From: Xanthoparmelia taractica
Lineage: Eukaryota; Ascomycota; Lecanoromycetes; Lecanorales; Parmeliaceae
Direction: 5' to 3'
NCBI GenBank assembly: GCA_033085395.1
Contig: JANQBS010000294.1
Location: forward strand, 1 to 44,464
DNA length: 44,464 nt
The notes under the pieces were generated by a model. It saw only the letters and a program-made list of their open reading frames with translations. It had not been told where the DNA came from and ran no database searches. This document shows, one piece after another, positions 1 through 11,489 of the stretch (its first letter is position 1; the number at the start of each line of letters is the position of its first letter). A program made the translations under genes and the position numbers.

Positions 1-102
1 ATAAAATTCTATAAATAGATTAAAAAGATATAATTTTTTAAAAAAAGTTAAAAAAAAGTTGAAAACGACTATGTTCAGCAGATACCACACCTTTCCGACC
101 CG
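1..102 (+). mobile_element. Right end of a small TA-flanked inverted-repeat element (copy 1, cut by window edge)
   Basis: These 102 bases match 43531-43632 with only two visible differences (positions 50 and 77, both G/A). They end in CCGACCCG followed by TA at 103-104. The complete copy at 43396-43632 has the reverse complement of this end at its other end, so this is the right-hand part of the same non-coding element. It abuts degenerate gypsy integrase sequence, into which it has probably inserted. The left end lies outside the window. Confidence 0.75.
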
Positions 103-104
103 TA

Positions 105-1329
105 TACGTATCGTATCACTGGAAAGATAACGATTATTTATTCGAGAAACTTATTTAAATTCTTATATGAAATCTCTTTCGACTATATAGGTTATTATAA
201 TCTCTTACATTAGATAGAGGTGTATAATTTATATCTACGCTCTAAAAAAGTCTCTATAAACGACTACGCATTAAGATTAACTTATTTATCGTCTATTACC
301 CCGAAACGGACGATTAGATCGAGAGGGCTAATTAAGATATAAAGCGAGATCTTCGTATTTATTATAACTACCTATAAGACAATTAAGTTAAATAAATCTC
401 CATAATGAAATTCAGTAATAATAACAATACCTTATTCGCTATATTCCTCACCCTCTTTTATTTTACCGAGGTTTTCACTCTCGTATATTCTTCGATCGAG
501 ATTATACTTTTTATAAGATTATACGCGAACGTCTATAAGTCTTAAGAATAGAAGATATCACGACTAGAATAAAGAAGATTCTGAAATTTGAACGATTATA
601 ACTAAAGAGAACACGTAGGGCTATAGAGATATAGATTAATAAACATCGTAAGAAGGTCACTTACGATGTGGGCGATTAGACCTAACTATCGTCTAAAAAT
701 ATTAGAATCGAACGCCTCTACAAGAATCTCGAAGATAAATAACTCGATTTATATAGAGTTCTTAAACGAGTTGATATCTTATATCGTTTAGAACTTTCTT
801 ATAGTATAAGAATTTACTTAGTCTTTAGTCTTAAGATGCTTAGATCTATGACTATAAACTCTTTGTTAGAATAGAAACACGATTCTCTTAGATTTATAAT
901 AGTTAATAAGAAAGAGTTATAAGACGTAAATAATATACTAAACTTTAGATATTACTATAGACGACTTTAGTATAAAGTTAAATAAATCGATCTAAATAGA
1001 GATAATAACTAATATTATACGAATTAAGATAAGTTCGAAGACTCTAAGAAAGTAATGAATAAATATTATAGACGACATCCTAATAAATCGCGCTAGGCCC
1101 AATAGAGAATCAGACTACGATCGGTTTTTACTTATTATTTGAATCTATTCGCCAGCACTACGATGAATTAGCGGAGAAGCCCGGCCCGATTAAGCTTCGA
1201 GCAAATCGAAATATCTCACACCTCGTCTCTATACCAGTATACGTTTCTTCTAGGCGTTCCGAATCGTTTCTTTATACGAATACTACTCTTCTATAGCGCT
1301 GGAATATCGCTATTCGAGGGGGGAGGTAA
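105..1329 (+). pseudogene. RIP-mutated Ty3/gypsy chromovirus pol 3' end (integrase plus chromodomain)
   Basis: No open frame survives, but reading through the stops on the plus strand gives gypsy integrase landmarks in order: an ETD..ERAN block near 298-330, a KKVTYDVGD block near 652-680 (integrase C-terminal domain), an LKRV..LYRLEL block near 755-800, and a chromodomain-like stretch near 905-1090 (DVNNILNFR, then YKVK-stop at the usual KW position). The stops are TAA/TAG where Gln or Trp codons are expected, as produced by C-to-T and G-to-A change. A polypurine tract and LTR follow directly. The 5' part of the element is outside the window or displaced by the small element at 1-102. Dead copy. 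Confidence 0.8.
1316..1329 (+). other. Polypurine tract of the RIP-mutated gypsy element
   Basis: The purine-only run GAGGGGGGAGGTAA directly precedes the TGTTACGAG start of the LTR. This is the expected place for the plus-strand priming site of an LTR retrotransposon, and its survival fits RIP poorly targeting G runs. Confidence 0.65.
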
Positions 1330-1476
1330 TGTTACGAGTGTAACGATCACATAGACCTGCAATATCAAGTTGACTTACCTTTCTAATCGGGACTAGCCTC
1401 TATAGGCCTTGGCGTCCCTCCTAGATATTTCTTTCTAGATAGATAGTTTCTCCTTAGACTTAATTTATTCGTTACA
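1330..1476 (+). repeat. 3' LTR of the RIP-mutated gypsy element (putative)
   Basis: The segment starts TGTTACGAG right after the polypurine tract and reaches TTCGTTACA, giving TG..CA ends and about 147 bp. Its left border is well supported by the tract; the right border is inferred from the CA ending and is less sure. No target duplication can be tested because the 5' LTR is not in the window. Confidence 0.5.
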
Positions 1477-2285
1477 CATTATTATTAACTTAATCTAGTT
1501 ATAGTTCTAACACGAAGCTTAATTATTTTAATTATTTTAATTATTTTATATTTAAATCGCTACTTTATAAACTAACGCTTATATATTCGTAAGTACTAAA
1601 TTATTAGATAGATTCTTAAGAAAGACTTTAATTTCTTAATTAATTATCTTTTATAAATCGTAATATTTAAAAGTACTTCTTATCTTCTTAAACTATAATT
1701 AATAGTTTTTCTATTCTTTAAGCTTAAGAAAGTTCTAGATCTATATTAACACGTTCGCCTATATATTAAACGACTATATTATAGCTATATTAAGATTAGA
1801 TGTTATAAGAATCCTCGTTTAACTTTTATTAAAGACTAGATATTTAGAGATATTTAGATATCTATTCTTCACACGTAGTTAATTATTAATTAAGTATTTA
1901 TTTCTTACTTGATAATAATAATAAGACCATAAATGTGGAATTCCGAGCTTATAATCTATTGGATTGAAGATTGAGTAATCTTATATGTAGCATAAATTGA
2001 TTGCTTGATTGAATAGGAGAGACGGACTATCTAGCTATGGGATGGAGAAACGCCAAGACTACGCTAAGACGCTTAGTCAGCTTGCGGCGTAAACGGCCTC
2101 CTATTGGCTGAATTCCAACATTCAGGAAAGCCATCCCGTTGACAGTATCCGAGCAAGGCTGGCTACGGGCACTGCGGTCCACTCAATGGGAAATGACAGT
2201 GTCCGCTCGGGCTCTTTATCTCGCGGAGCCGATACCTTTACGCTGGACAGACTTGATACCATCCTGAGAAGCGAGAAATTTTCTT
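1477..2285. other. Non-coding: RIP-type AT-rich DNA grading into normal DNA
   Basis: Positions 1477 to about 1930 are AT-rich with few CpA/TpG and no coding signal that I can read. Base composition becomes normal around 1930-2000. The last 280 bases are the presumed promoter of the first HET gene; I see no clear TATA box. Confidence 0.5.
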
Positions 2286-4737
2286 ATGACTATAGAAGTA
2301 ATGTCGATGAGCCATAATAGCTATGCCCCATCGGAAATGAGAGTTGAAGTCGATACAAGTTTTCCCAAATTTGAAGATCTTGACGGAGGAGTTCGATGTT
2401 TCAATAATCGGGACGCAAAGCTACGTGCTATGGAGTTTTGCGAGGAACTCTATAGTCATAGCAGTCCAGTGTCAATCTCCGTTACTCGTCTCGATGCTAT
2501 CTTCTCTAAATTTTTCACATTTAGATTCGAGCCTTTGGAGGATTCTCAGGCTATTATTGAACACGCCTCCGATCTCTTGGAGCGAATGCCTAGATGGCCA
2601 CTCGAGTTGGACGATGCCCCAACAGATTGTCCCTCTGAATATCGTGCCTCAAGTATGGCCGGTGCAGCCTCGAGAGATGCCGGACTGTGGGAGCGACTGA
2701 AGGTCTCTACACATGTGAGCAGTAACATTCTTCGAGTTGCGTTGTCGGTCGTCATGGACCCTGGATGCAGTCGGTCTTTACTAGACATGACGGATATCAT
2801 TGCAGCGCTTCTGGAGATAGTCTCTCTGCTCCCTATAACTGCCTCTGATGATGGGGCTTCATGGAGAATTTTTGTCGTACGAGCCTTTCTATGGACATCC
2901 TGGCAACGTTGTCAAATGCTTTACTTTCACCTAGAAGCTACCAGCTATTTCGCCCATGGCTCATCCGACGGCAAAATAAAGCCTTTGGCCCTGCGAGGAA
3001 CATTGCCGTCACCTAAAGTTACTATAAATGAAATGTCCAGGCAGAGGGCAAGCTTGGAAAAACCAGCGTACATGTGTAGCTGGAACTTCGAATTGCTACG
3101 CACTAATCCTGTTTGCATTGGTGCGGATTTTCGGCGATTTCATCAACGTTATAGTACTGCGTTTGGTAGTTATCCTGCTCGGTGCGTGGCCGGGCAACTG
3201 AATGCTTGTAAAGGTGACAGTCCAAAAAGCTGTCGGCGCTTCCAAGGCATGGTTATTGAAAATCAGTCGGCGCACGATCAAAGTTGCCGCAGAACCTGCA
3301 AGCAGATGATCTGGGATGAGGCCTCCTATCGAAGCCTCTTGGGGGCTAGGGCCGTGTCACTTGCACCGGCCGTGGGCGATTCCAGCAAGACTTGGCAATA
3401 TTGCAATGCGTCTAACCAAACGCTTGCCATATCGCATGTCTGGAGCCAGCAAGTCCACACCTGCTTTCCTTATGACCTAACAATCCAAGACGATCCTGGA
3501 CGCATTGATGTTTCTTATTGGCGCCGGCGTCACTTCCAAAGACCCTGTTGACGCGTCATTCCATTTCTGTAGCCCTGAAGCCTCGTAAACTAACGTGGAG
3601 GCTGGGTATAGTGGTCAAGGTGGAAGGCCAGAGACCGGATTCAATAATTGCCTGCATCTCCGATATTCCAGGATTGCACGATCTTTAGGCTGTAACTCAT
3701 ACTGGATAGACACGACATGCATTCCTAACGACCATCAACTCCGTGCCGAATCCATTTCAAAGATCAATGGGATCTTCATGAATGCGAAAGTCATGCTTAT
3801 GTGTGATAAGGATATTGCGATTCTGTTACTGGCGATGCCCCACTTTCTGGCCCCTATCGATGACCACGTACTAGCAAGTCGGAAAACAGAGACGTCAGAA
3901 CAGAGACAAAGTTTTATTGCAGGTTATTTGACTATCGAGACTAGCGGCAGCCTCTTGAGCCATCGCGCCGCCTCTCGCGAGGGTGACGACTTTGTGATTT
4001 GGAGCCTTTTAATGAGCGAGAAAACCATCTTCTACAACGCAGAAGCGTTTTGGAAGAGCATGCAAGGGGCAGCCTTTCAGACCTCGGCGAAGACCGGAGA
4101 AATCTTCCACAGTGCAGCGTCTATCAAGATTGGATATCTCGTCTCCAGTGCACCACGACTCAAGACAAGAGGGTTAGGATGGGCGCCCGCCTCACCGGCG
4201 TCACAAACTCCTACACAGTCAAAAGAATACAGCCTCGATTGGTTTGATGGTGGGCCAAGTGAGATGGGATTCATCACGCTGGATGGCCTTGTTGCCAAGT
4301 GGTTGCTATGTAAAATCGATGGCACTGGCTCTTGGTCAATGGTAAGTTCCGTGGCAGCGAGACTACGGAAGCCGTCTCCGGAGTCCCAATGCCGGCAAAA
4401 TTTCGCAGAGATTAGGAGCAGATACTTGCAAGGGTACCGCTGGGGTGCGATATTGTGGCCTATTCAGACAGTGCAACGTACCGAATGGTGGGAAGTTGGG
4501 TCGAGGCTGAGACGGACGATTCTAGTTGTGTGTGGCACCAACGAGACGAAAGGGTCAGTGGTGGAGAAGTATACTTACAGCAAGGCTACATGGGACGGGA
4601 ATTCTCAAAGTTACAGCAAGGGAAAATGGGACGAGAACAAGGATGCAGTGGGCTGGGAGTGGAGGGGCATCTATGTGTGGGACGATGCAGAGCCTCTGCC
4701 CATATTGCGAGAAGTTAAGAATTTCTTGATAGTCTAA
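2286..4737 (+). CDS. HET-domain (heterokaryon incompatibility) protein A, 762 aa, with a GC-AG intron
   Basis: Two exons, 2286-3448 and 3612-4737. The intron of 163 nt starts GCAAGT and ends TATAG, with an ACTAAC branch site 20 nt upstream. The join restores HVWSHGQGGRPETG (from residue 384), the N-terminal motif of this HET subgroup; WIDTTCIP follows at 419. The decayed copy at 4954-5391 carries the same HIWSHGQGGR block with no intron, which supports the splice. HET proteins act in fungal non-self recognition and trigger cell death when activated; that role here is inferred from the domain. About 380 residues precede the HET motif and resemble no domain I know; the C-terminal part has the LSHRAASREGDD..WSLL and SSAPRLKTRGLGWAP stretches seen after HET domains. 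Several Met codons lie near the start, so the true start may be a few codons later. No lesions seen. Confidence 0.8.
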
Positions 4738-4953
4738 TGTCGCCTACCTGGTTGCTAATAGAGGATGGTCCATGCCGCAGAGTACCAACAGTGCTATATT
4801 GTCCGAGCTGCTTCACAGCCTTTGTGGCAACGCAATATAATGCTTTATTATTATTTCCACGTGAAACATTTAATGGAAAGGAAATCGCCTATCGGAAGAA
4901 ATAAGGCAGCTGACCTCGCAGTACTACCCGAGCCCGGGCCTATCCGTTCATGA
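4738..4953. other. Spacer between HET gene A and the decayed HET copy
   Basis: Short spacer with the presumed 3' end of HET gene A. No gene seen. Confidence 0.4.
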
Positions 4954-5391
4954 GATGTCGAAGCTCCATGCTACCCGGCGGAAAGCTCGTTCCTTGCGTT
5001 CATGGACATTCGAGCTCCTAAGGGAAGAGCCTGTTAGCCTTTGGTATGGACATTCGGATATTTCGTACGTGATATCTGTAGTTCTGGAGCAATGCTCCTG
5101 CTCGTTGCCAAAAAGGCTCCTTATTGTCATGCGCAGGTGAAGACCCAGAGGGCTGTTTGGGATTCAAAGGAATGGTGTTAAAGGAACAGTCTACGCTCGA
5201 TTCTAGGTGTAGGCGGCGTCGGCACAAGCTACCATGGGATGAGTCCTCATACAAGAGTGTCTTAGGGAGCAAGAGCTATGATCGTAGCACCGGAAAGAGT
5301 GAAGGATAGAAACCCTCGCCACGAAAACTATTCAGCTTTCAAAAGTACTATGGCCATCTCTCATATATGGTCTCATGGGCAGGGCGGACGA
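4954..5391 (+). pseudogene. Truncated, frameshifted copy of HET gene A
   Basis: Three frames are needed to follow the similarity. Frame of 4955: MSKLHA..SWTFELLREEPV, compare SWNFELLRTNPV in gene A. Frame of 5124: EDPEGCLGFKGMVLKEQS and WDESSYKSVLGSKS, compare SPKSCRRFQGMVIENQS and WDEASYRSLLGARA. Frame of 5350: MAISHIWSHGQGGR, compare ISHVWSHGQGGR. It matches about residues 260-392 of gene A only, and similarity stops right after GQGGR, so most of the HET domain is missing. Divergence is high, so the duplication is old or the copy came from a paralogue. It lacks the intron that gene A has at the SH codon pair. Introns instead of frameshifts cannot be fully excluded for the first two breaks. 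Confidence 0.75.
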
Positions 5392-5919
5392 CAGTCCATC
5401 GTGAGAAAAAATTATCGGCGAGCATCCTTATAATCAGTACTTTGCACGTCACTTCTTCTATTACGTGCTTTAGTTCAAGAGGAAATATCTTATAGCACTT
5501 ATTGTTGGCATTTCTGCACTCGCTCGACGCAGCACATACTAGTACCCGACCGGCAAGCAACAGAGCTAATCCTCCATTTAGGCTCTGCGGGATTTCACCA
5601 TTAGGCTGCGTAACCTCAACTTTTAAAAGTAATAAAAACGCGTCTTCGCAAGAATATAAATATAGCAAGCGCTGTGGTTGCAGCCACCCGCACGCTAGCA
5701 CATCACCGCGACCTAGAACGGACAGCAAATCTACTCAGGTAGGTGGCACAGCTGCTAAAGTTTAAAACTTCTCAAATACTTCCATTTAGTAATATATAAG
5801 CCCATTTGTGCTTTAATTTCATTGATATATGTTCAGCCTACAACTTGTGTCGCTATCAAATTTCCGTGGAGCTCAGAAGCAGTTTGTTTGAGAATTTTCG
5901 GAAGCAATTCCACAGCCTG
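5392..5919. other. Non-coding region between the HET relic and HET gene B
   Basis: No similarity to the rest of the HET domain can be followed after 5391. Overlapping ORFs on both strands (5348-5728 minus, 5502-5765 plus) look accidental: no domain, no shared splice pattern. The last part is the presumed promoter and 5' leader of HET gene B. Confidence 0.4.
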
Positions 5920-8605
5920 ATGGCACTTATCAGGGCTGTGTTTAGCGCTGACAGCCAGCGATGGCCCTTTGAAGATGCGCAATCGGCAAACGACATGATG
6001 TTGCTATACACCGTACCGCCGCACGAAGCTCGCCCGGTGGGCGAAGATGCATTCGAATACTCGACTGGGGGCGGCCTTCTTGACGTTGAGTGGAAGCACG
6101 CTTCACAGAGTCTTTCCGCAGATGCACGCCATGTCGAGTATACGGGGCCCTCGCATCTTTGCTACGCATGCCTTAGCGCACTCGGGTATCTGGCGCAGAA
6201 TCTCAGAGACTGCATCGTGCATGAGGGTGACGCGACCTTTCAGACTAAGAAGTCAGTTGTGCAGCATCAGAATCTAATGGCTTTGTTTGCGGCGGCGAAT
6301 GGAGGATGCCAGTTGTGCAAGACGATATGGGGCCGTCGCTTCAAGAAAAACGGCTTGGCTACGGCCAAAGATATCCGGATCGAGTTCTGCTGGAACACCA
6401 CGGAAGAGGAATCATGGGATGGTAGGCGTCCGGGCGATGCCCGACTAGTTTGTAATATGGTTTCCACCGTTAGGCAGAACCATAATAAAAACACGTGGGA
6501 CCCCATTTTCCGCTTTCAACTGTGGCCGTCACCAACATTCGATTCTTTCTTTGAGGTCGAAGGCTCTGTACCGCTGGGTCCGATTGAGAGGGGTAATACT
6601 CGCTCCAGCCGGCCGATGGCTTTGCAATGGCTGTCTGAATGCAGGGCCAATGCAGATGGCGAGCATTCGGAGTGTCAAGTTAGCGATGCTTCCTGGTACC
6701 CTACGCGACTCCTGGACCTTTCCACGCTCGAGGAGACGGGAAGGGTACTTCTGGTAGTAACTGACCTACTAGATCATTCTTCGTTGGAACGGAGCGAATA
6801 TGTCACGCTGAGCCATTGTTGGGGAGCCTGGGGCGCCAAAGAGTTGCCCGTCCTCACTAAATCAAATATCGATACGAGAGTAGATCATGGCATGGACCTT
6901 TCCTTGTTTCCTCCCACTTTCAGAGATGCCATAGAAGTGGCGAATTGGTTCAACAGTGAGTAGATCTCGATCCTATTCTCGTTGTACTCAATGCTAACTG
7001 GAGTAGTCAAATGGCTCTGGATCGATTCTCTTTGCATTATTCAAGACTCTCGAGATGACTGGCAGCGCGAAGCTCCAATGATGTGCGACGTGTACCACAA
7101 TGCGCTTCTCAATATCTCGGCCGATCACGCGGTCGATGCCCGAGGCGGTTGTTTTCGTGATCGGTATTTCGCTACTGTAGACGCTTTCAAGCTCCATATG
7201 AAGCCGCTGCAGAGCACCTGGTGCGTCTCGGTCGACGAACGCAACCTATTTGAATGGATCAAAGACGCTCCGGGCTCCGAAAGGGCTTGGATTTATCAAG
7301 AGCGGCACCTGTATGTCCTCTTCCCTCCCCCGGAGTTGCGAGGAGATCGAGCGCCATTGGTCCTGAGCTCTAAAATATCCTCCCGCCCAGTCTCTTTCTT
7401 TATACCCTCCCTGTATTTGCTCCGGAGCTAACTAGGAGTCCCATAGGGCGCGGCGCGTACTACATTTCACCGAGCACGAAGTCTTTTGGGAATGTCGGGC
7501 GGCCGCACCCTCATTCCGAAGCGAGACATACTCCCACGGCTCGCCGCTGCGGAGAGACTTTCTCGGCCAAAGTAAGCTGCAGCTGGGGGATACTTCCGCC
7601 GGTTCAATTTCCGACAATCCCTATCTTATGCTGGCGTGGGATGCCGCATGCCGGGACTACTCCCGGCGCAAGCTCACATACCAGAGTGACAAGCTTCCCG
7701 CGCTCTCAGGTCTTGCCCGCCACTTTGGGTCCCGGTGCCGGGAGGATACATATGTCGCCGGTGTATGGCTCTCACAATTGCCACGCGCTCTGTTTTGGAG
7801 TGTACCCAGAAGAGGGCGACCCGAGGTCCGCTCCCCGCCCACCGAGTCCGGTACGCCATCGTGGTCGTGGATGTCGTGCGCCGGCCCCGTAGAACCCTCC
7901 GAACTGGAAGACTCGTATTATATCGCCGACGTGGCCACGATCCTGGCCGACTATCAACACAAAACGGCAGACCAGTACGGCGAGATGGCAAGGGCTTGCC
8001 TTCACGTGTACGGCTTCGTGCGCAGCATCACCTCGGTCATGAAGGAAATGACCAACAACCCCAACGGTGACGCCTACAGGGATCTCTGGCAGCTCGACGA
8101 CTCGAAGAAGTACCGTCATCTGTACGTGGACGGGCAGCTAGACCGCGATATCGGCTACGGGGCGCACGGCGTCCAGGAGTTCGGCGAAATGCCCGACTGG
8201 TTCCACGGCTTCGCGCCTGTCGAGTACTACTGCTTGTTCCTGGCCGTGTCGCAGGAGGGGCCCCGGGACGACCGCGTGCTGCGCGGCCTGCTCCTCGAGT
8301 CCGCAGGGGAGGAAGGCACTTTCCGGCGTGTGGGACACATCTTCTTTCGCGGCCGGTGCGCGCTGAAAATGCGGTATCAGCTGCCACCGGGTGAGACGGA
8401 CGAGCACAGTGCCTGGGAACAGCTTTGGGAACTCGTAAAGCCGTACTGGGAAGTCGAAGCGGATGTTGAGATGGCTCGAGAGCTGACGGGACTGGTGCCT
8501 GTGGATATCCAGGCAGAAGGGCCGTGGGGACTCTATCAGTTTGATGGCCACGTGGATGACGCTAGCTTCTTGAAGCTGGAGCCACGAGTAATCACCTTAG
8601 TTTAA
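5920..8605 (+). CDS. HET-domain protein B, about 832 aa
   Basis: Three exons: 5920-6955, 7007-7310, 7447-8605. Introns are 51 nt (GTGAGT..GAGTAG, GCTAAC branch) and 136 nt (GTATGT..CATAG, GCTAACT branch), and both keep frame. The product has a CYAC..GCQLC Cys-rich N-terminal part, LSHCWG at 297-302, KWLWIDSLCIIQD from 347, ERAWIYQERHL at the second splice, then VLHFTEHEVFWECR: the classic ordered HET blocks. This is the more common HET type and is not a close copy of gene A. The frame is open upstream to 5806 but the first in-frame ATG is 5920. GC content rises strongly in the third exon. The role in non-self recognition/cell death is inferred from the family. Confidence 0.85.
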
Positions 8606-9133
8606 GCGGTTAGTTGAGCGCGTATGATAGCTTGGGTCCCTGGGAGGCAATTCTCATGTCCTCCATGCCTGCCGAGGGTTAACTACCCTGACGTCAACAC
8701 CGAATTACTTCCGTTATAGGGCGATCAACAGGTGTAACCCCTCAACAATAAATAACGGGGCAAGTTACATAGAACAAAAGAGACAACAACACAAACCACT
8801 ACACCATTAGACCAGCACCATTAGGAATCGAACCTAATATGGTTCTTATTGAACCTCCACGACCGAGAACCACAGCCGTTCCCAGACCCGACGCTATACT
8901 TGTCTTACATCGTCCAGCGAGATGCGATTAATACAATTGACAGAGGAGAAAAGTATCGCTAGCAAACTCTACTGCGTCTTATTATTGCTAAGACTATCGA
9001 GGACTTTTAATTTTACTGTAATTTACTTAAAAATTATTGGAGATATAAGAGCTAGTGTGTTTGAAAGCTATAGCTCAAGTATATAGTTCGAATCGTTTTT
9101 GTTTTCTAAAAAAAACAATAAGCCGAAAGTGCG
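8606..9133. other. Intergenic segment with a tRNA-like T-arm
   Basis: On the minus strand, 8837-8821 reads TTAGG-TTCGATT-CCTAA, a perfect 5-bp stem with a 7-nt loop matching the tRNA T-arm/B-box, followed by TGGTGCT as a possible 3' acceptor strand. Further along the same strand (about 8815-8795) is TGGTGTAGTGG, a perfect A-box match, but it lies on the wrong side of the B-box for one normal tRNA. A small inverted repeat TGTAAC..GTTACA lies at 8733-8769. I could not fold a complete tRNA; it is probably a decayed or fragmentary tRNA-derived sequence. Confidence 0.25.
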
Positions 9134-9135
9134 TA

Positions 9136-9243
9136 CTCTTTTTTGCAAAACCCTATGCGGGAGCTCGGCCTTAGCGGATTACCTTGTTTATTTTTGCCTG
9201 GACGATCATCTAAGAAGAGTAGGAGGTATATCGTGATATATAG
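9136..9243 (+). repeat. Left terminal inverted repeat of the Tc1/mariner-type element
   Basis: Matches the reverse complement of 20263-20370 with about 12 differences over 108 bp, most of them C/T or G/A transitions as expected when two diverging copies suffer RIP independently. Confidence 0.85.
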
Positions 9244-9866
9244 ATATAGAATCGTTTAAATTTAAGATTATATATAGTTTATTTATTACTTAGAGTTAAT
9301 ATAATTATTTTATAATCTTCTAAGTTATTTACGTCGTCTATCTCGCTATCGCTATTATATTATCGTCTATCTTAGCGTCTATTCGAGTTCTTATTTAAAA
9401 GAAGTTCGAATAAAGCTATAATAATAACGTTATTCTAGTTAATCTATACGCTATATATATTCGTGCTTTATAGAAGTTAAGAACTCTTTAATTTTAATAT
9501 AATATCGTCTTTATTTTAAATAATAGCTTAGACGAATATTCTAGAGTTATAAATTAATATATTAAGTTATAACTACTCGCGTATCTCAAATAGCGATCTA
9601 TATTATATCTAGACGAATTAATTTATTAATTATTCGATGAATTCGATCTTATTATCGATAAGAATATCGTTTAAAGAACTTTATATCGTCTTAATTAATC
9701 TTATAAGTAGATAAAAAGAATTATTAATTAGCGTAACGTATTTCTATAAAAAAGCTAATTTGCTATGCTAACTAATTAATAATCTAATTAGTTAATTTTT
9801 CTAAATAAATTAACGATTTATAAGCGAATTAATAAGTAGCTCGTTAATTTTATTAATTAAATATTA

Positions 9867-10262
9867 ACGTTTATAAACGATAGAAAGTATAAATAAGATT
9901 TTTTAAATATAAGATTATAAATTAATAAAGAATTTAAGCGATTAAAGAGATAGAGTCTATTATCTACGTTTACTATATAAGACTATCTCTTATAAATTAT
10001 TCTTTAAGAATTCGTAACTTAAGAGATATTTATCGACTTCGTACGCGATTACGTTCTCTTTTACTACGATAATTATAATAAAAATAAGTCTCGATTAATA
10101 ATTATATATAATAACGCCTTAGTGTATTATTATTTTAAGCTTATATATATATATTACGAGATAGAAGTACTATTAAAATATCTATTTTTATATTTATTAA
10201 ATTTAAATTTTATTAAGATCTTATTTTTAATCTTAAAGACGTGAATTAAGAGATATTAAGAT
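9867..10262 (+). pseudogene. Remnant of DDE (Tc1/mariner, DDE_3-like) transposase
   Basis: Reading through stops on the plus strand gives family landmarks in the right order: NDRKY near 9879-9893 (the block after the first catalytic Asp), then an IIIYNNALVYYYFKL block from about 10090 where MDNA..VHxS is usual, then LKYLFLYLLNLNFIKI near 10165-10215 where LPPYSPDLNPIE is usual. The changes (Asp to Asn, Pro to Leu, Glu to Lys) are all RIP-type transitions, so the catalytic Asp and Glu positions are lost. Non-functional. The remainder of the transposase must lie upstream and downstream in the AT-rich interior but I cannot delimit it. Confidence 0.65.
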
Positions 10263-11489
10263 ATAGCTATATTATTCTTCGATAATAAGAGATATAATAA
10301 CTTTATAGACCTTATAATTCACGCGTAGAAGAATAAATATAACGCGAGTAATCTCTTTAAAGAAGTAAGATATATTATAGAAATTAAGAGAAAATAAATA
10401 TTATTAAGAAAATTAAAGAAGAATAATTTTATAACTTTATAAGAATTTATTATAATTACGGGAATAGCTATATAATCTCTTTATTATTATTTAATAATAA
10501 CGCGTTATTATTATCTAAATCGTCGTGAAACTTCTCTTGTTACTGTTTATACTTTAATCTCTTATTCTTCTTAGTAAATTATAGAATAAACTTTAATCTT
10601 TAAGATAAAGAAATTATTAAAGAAGAAATATATATTAAAACGCGATTTAACTTCTTTTTACGCTTAAATATCTTTATATTATTAATTAACTTACGCTTAA
10701 TATTAGATTTAATATCTAACTTCTCTTATTTATACTCGTAATTATCGTCTTTTTACTTTTAAATATAATAAAACTTATAATATTTATTTAATAGCTTTCT
10801 CTTTATATCTTCTAGTACTTTCTATTTATTTATTAAAGTATTTAATTTTATATCTTTAATAAAGTCTTCTAGATCTACATATATCGAGCTACTAGCTCTC
10901 TACTTTAAAGTCGAAGTCAACGTTATCTTACGATTATATAATTAACTTATTAAGTGTTAAGAGACGTAATAGTTACGTGAAACCAGCTTATCTTAAAGAT
11001 AAGAAAATCGAATATTTATAAGAAAATTAATAAAAGACGTTAATATTAAAGAAGATAATTAAATAATAATAATTATAAATAAAGTAATTAAAGCTATTAC
11101 GCGATTATGTGAGAGCGTAATATTATTCTTTTCTTTTCTCTTCTTTCTAAGCTTATTCTTTTATTATATTTTCGCTATACGCTCTTAAATAATAAGAAGA
11201 CTTATAAACGAATATTTAATAATAAATTTATTAATTTTATTTACTTAAATTACTATTAATTAGCTTATTAGATCTTAAGATATAATAAGAAAATATCTTT
11301 TATAGTCTTTGCGATAGTAGATTAATTTAAATATTATTTAAGCGTTATAATTCTTTTTAACGTATTTTTAGCGAGATTAAATTTAACGTTTTATAGCGAG
11401 AATTAGATTAGACTTATTTTATATAATCTAGACGTGAAGTAGTTATTTAATAAAATAAGAGCTTATTAAGATCTCGACGATATCGATAA

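Noticed and set aside
5348..5728. Minus-strand 126-aa ORF opposite the HET relic
   Set aside because: Overlaps the HET similarity at 5350-5391 and has no domain.
7641..8551. Several long overlapping ORFs on both strands inside the third exon of HET gene B
   Set aside because: This exon is GC-rich, which makes stops rare in all frames; only the 7628-8605 frame continues the HET protein and joins by good splice sites.
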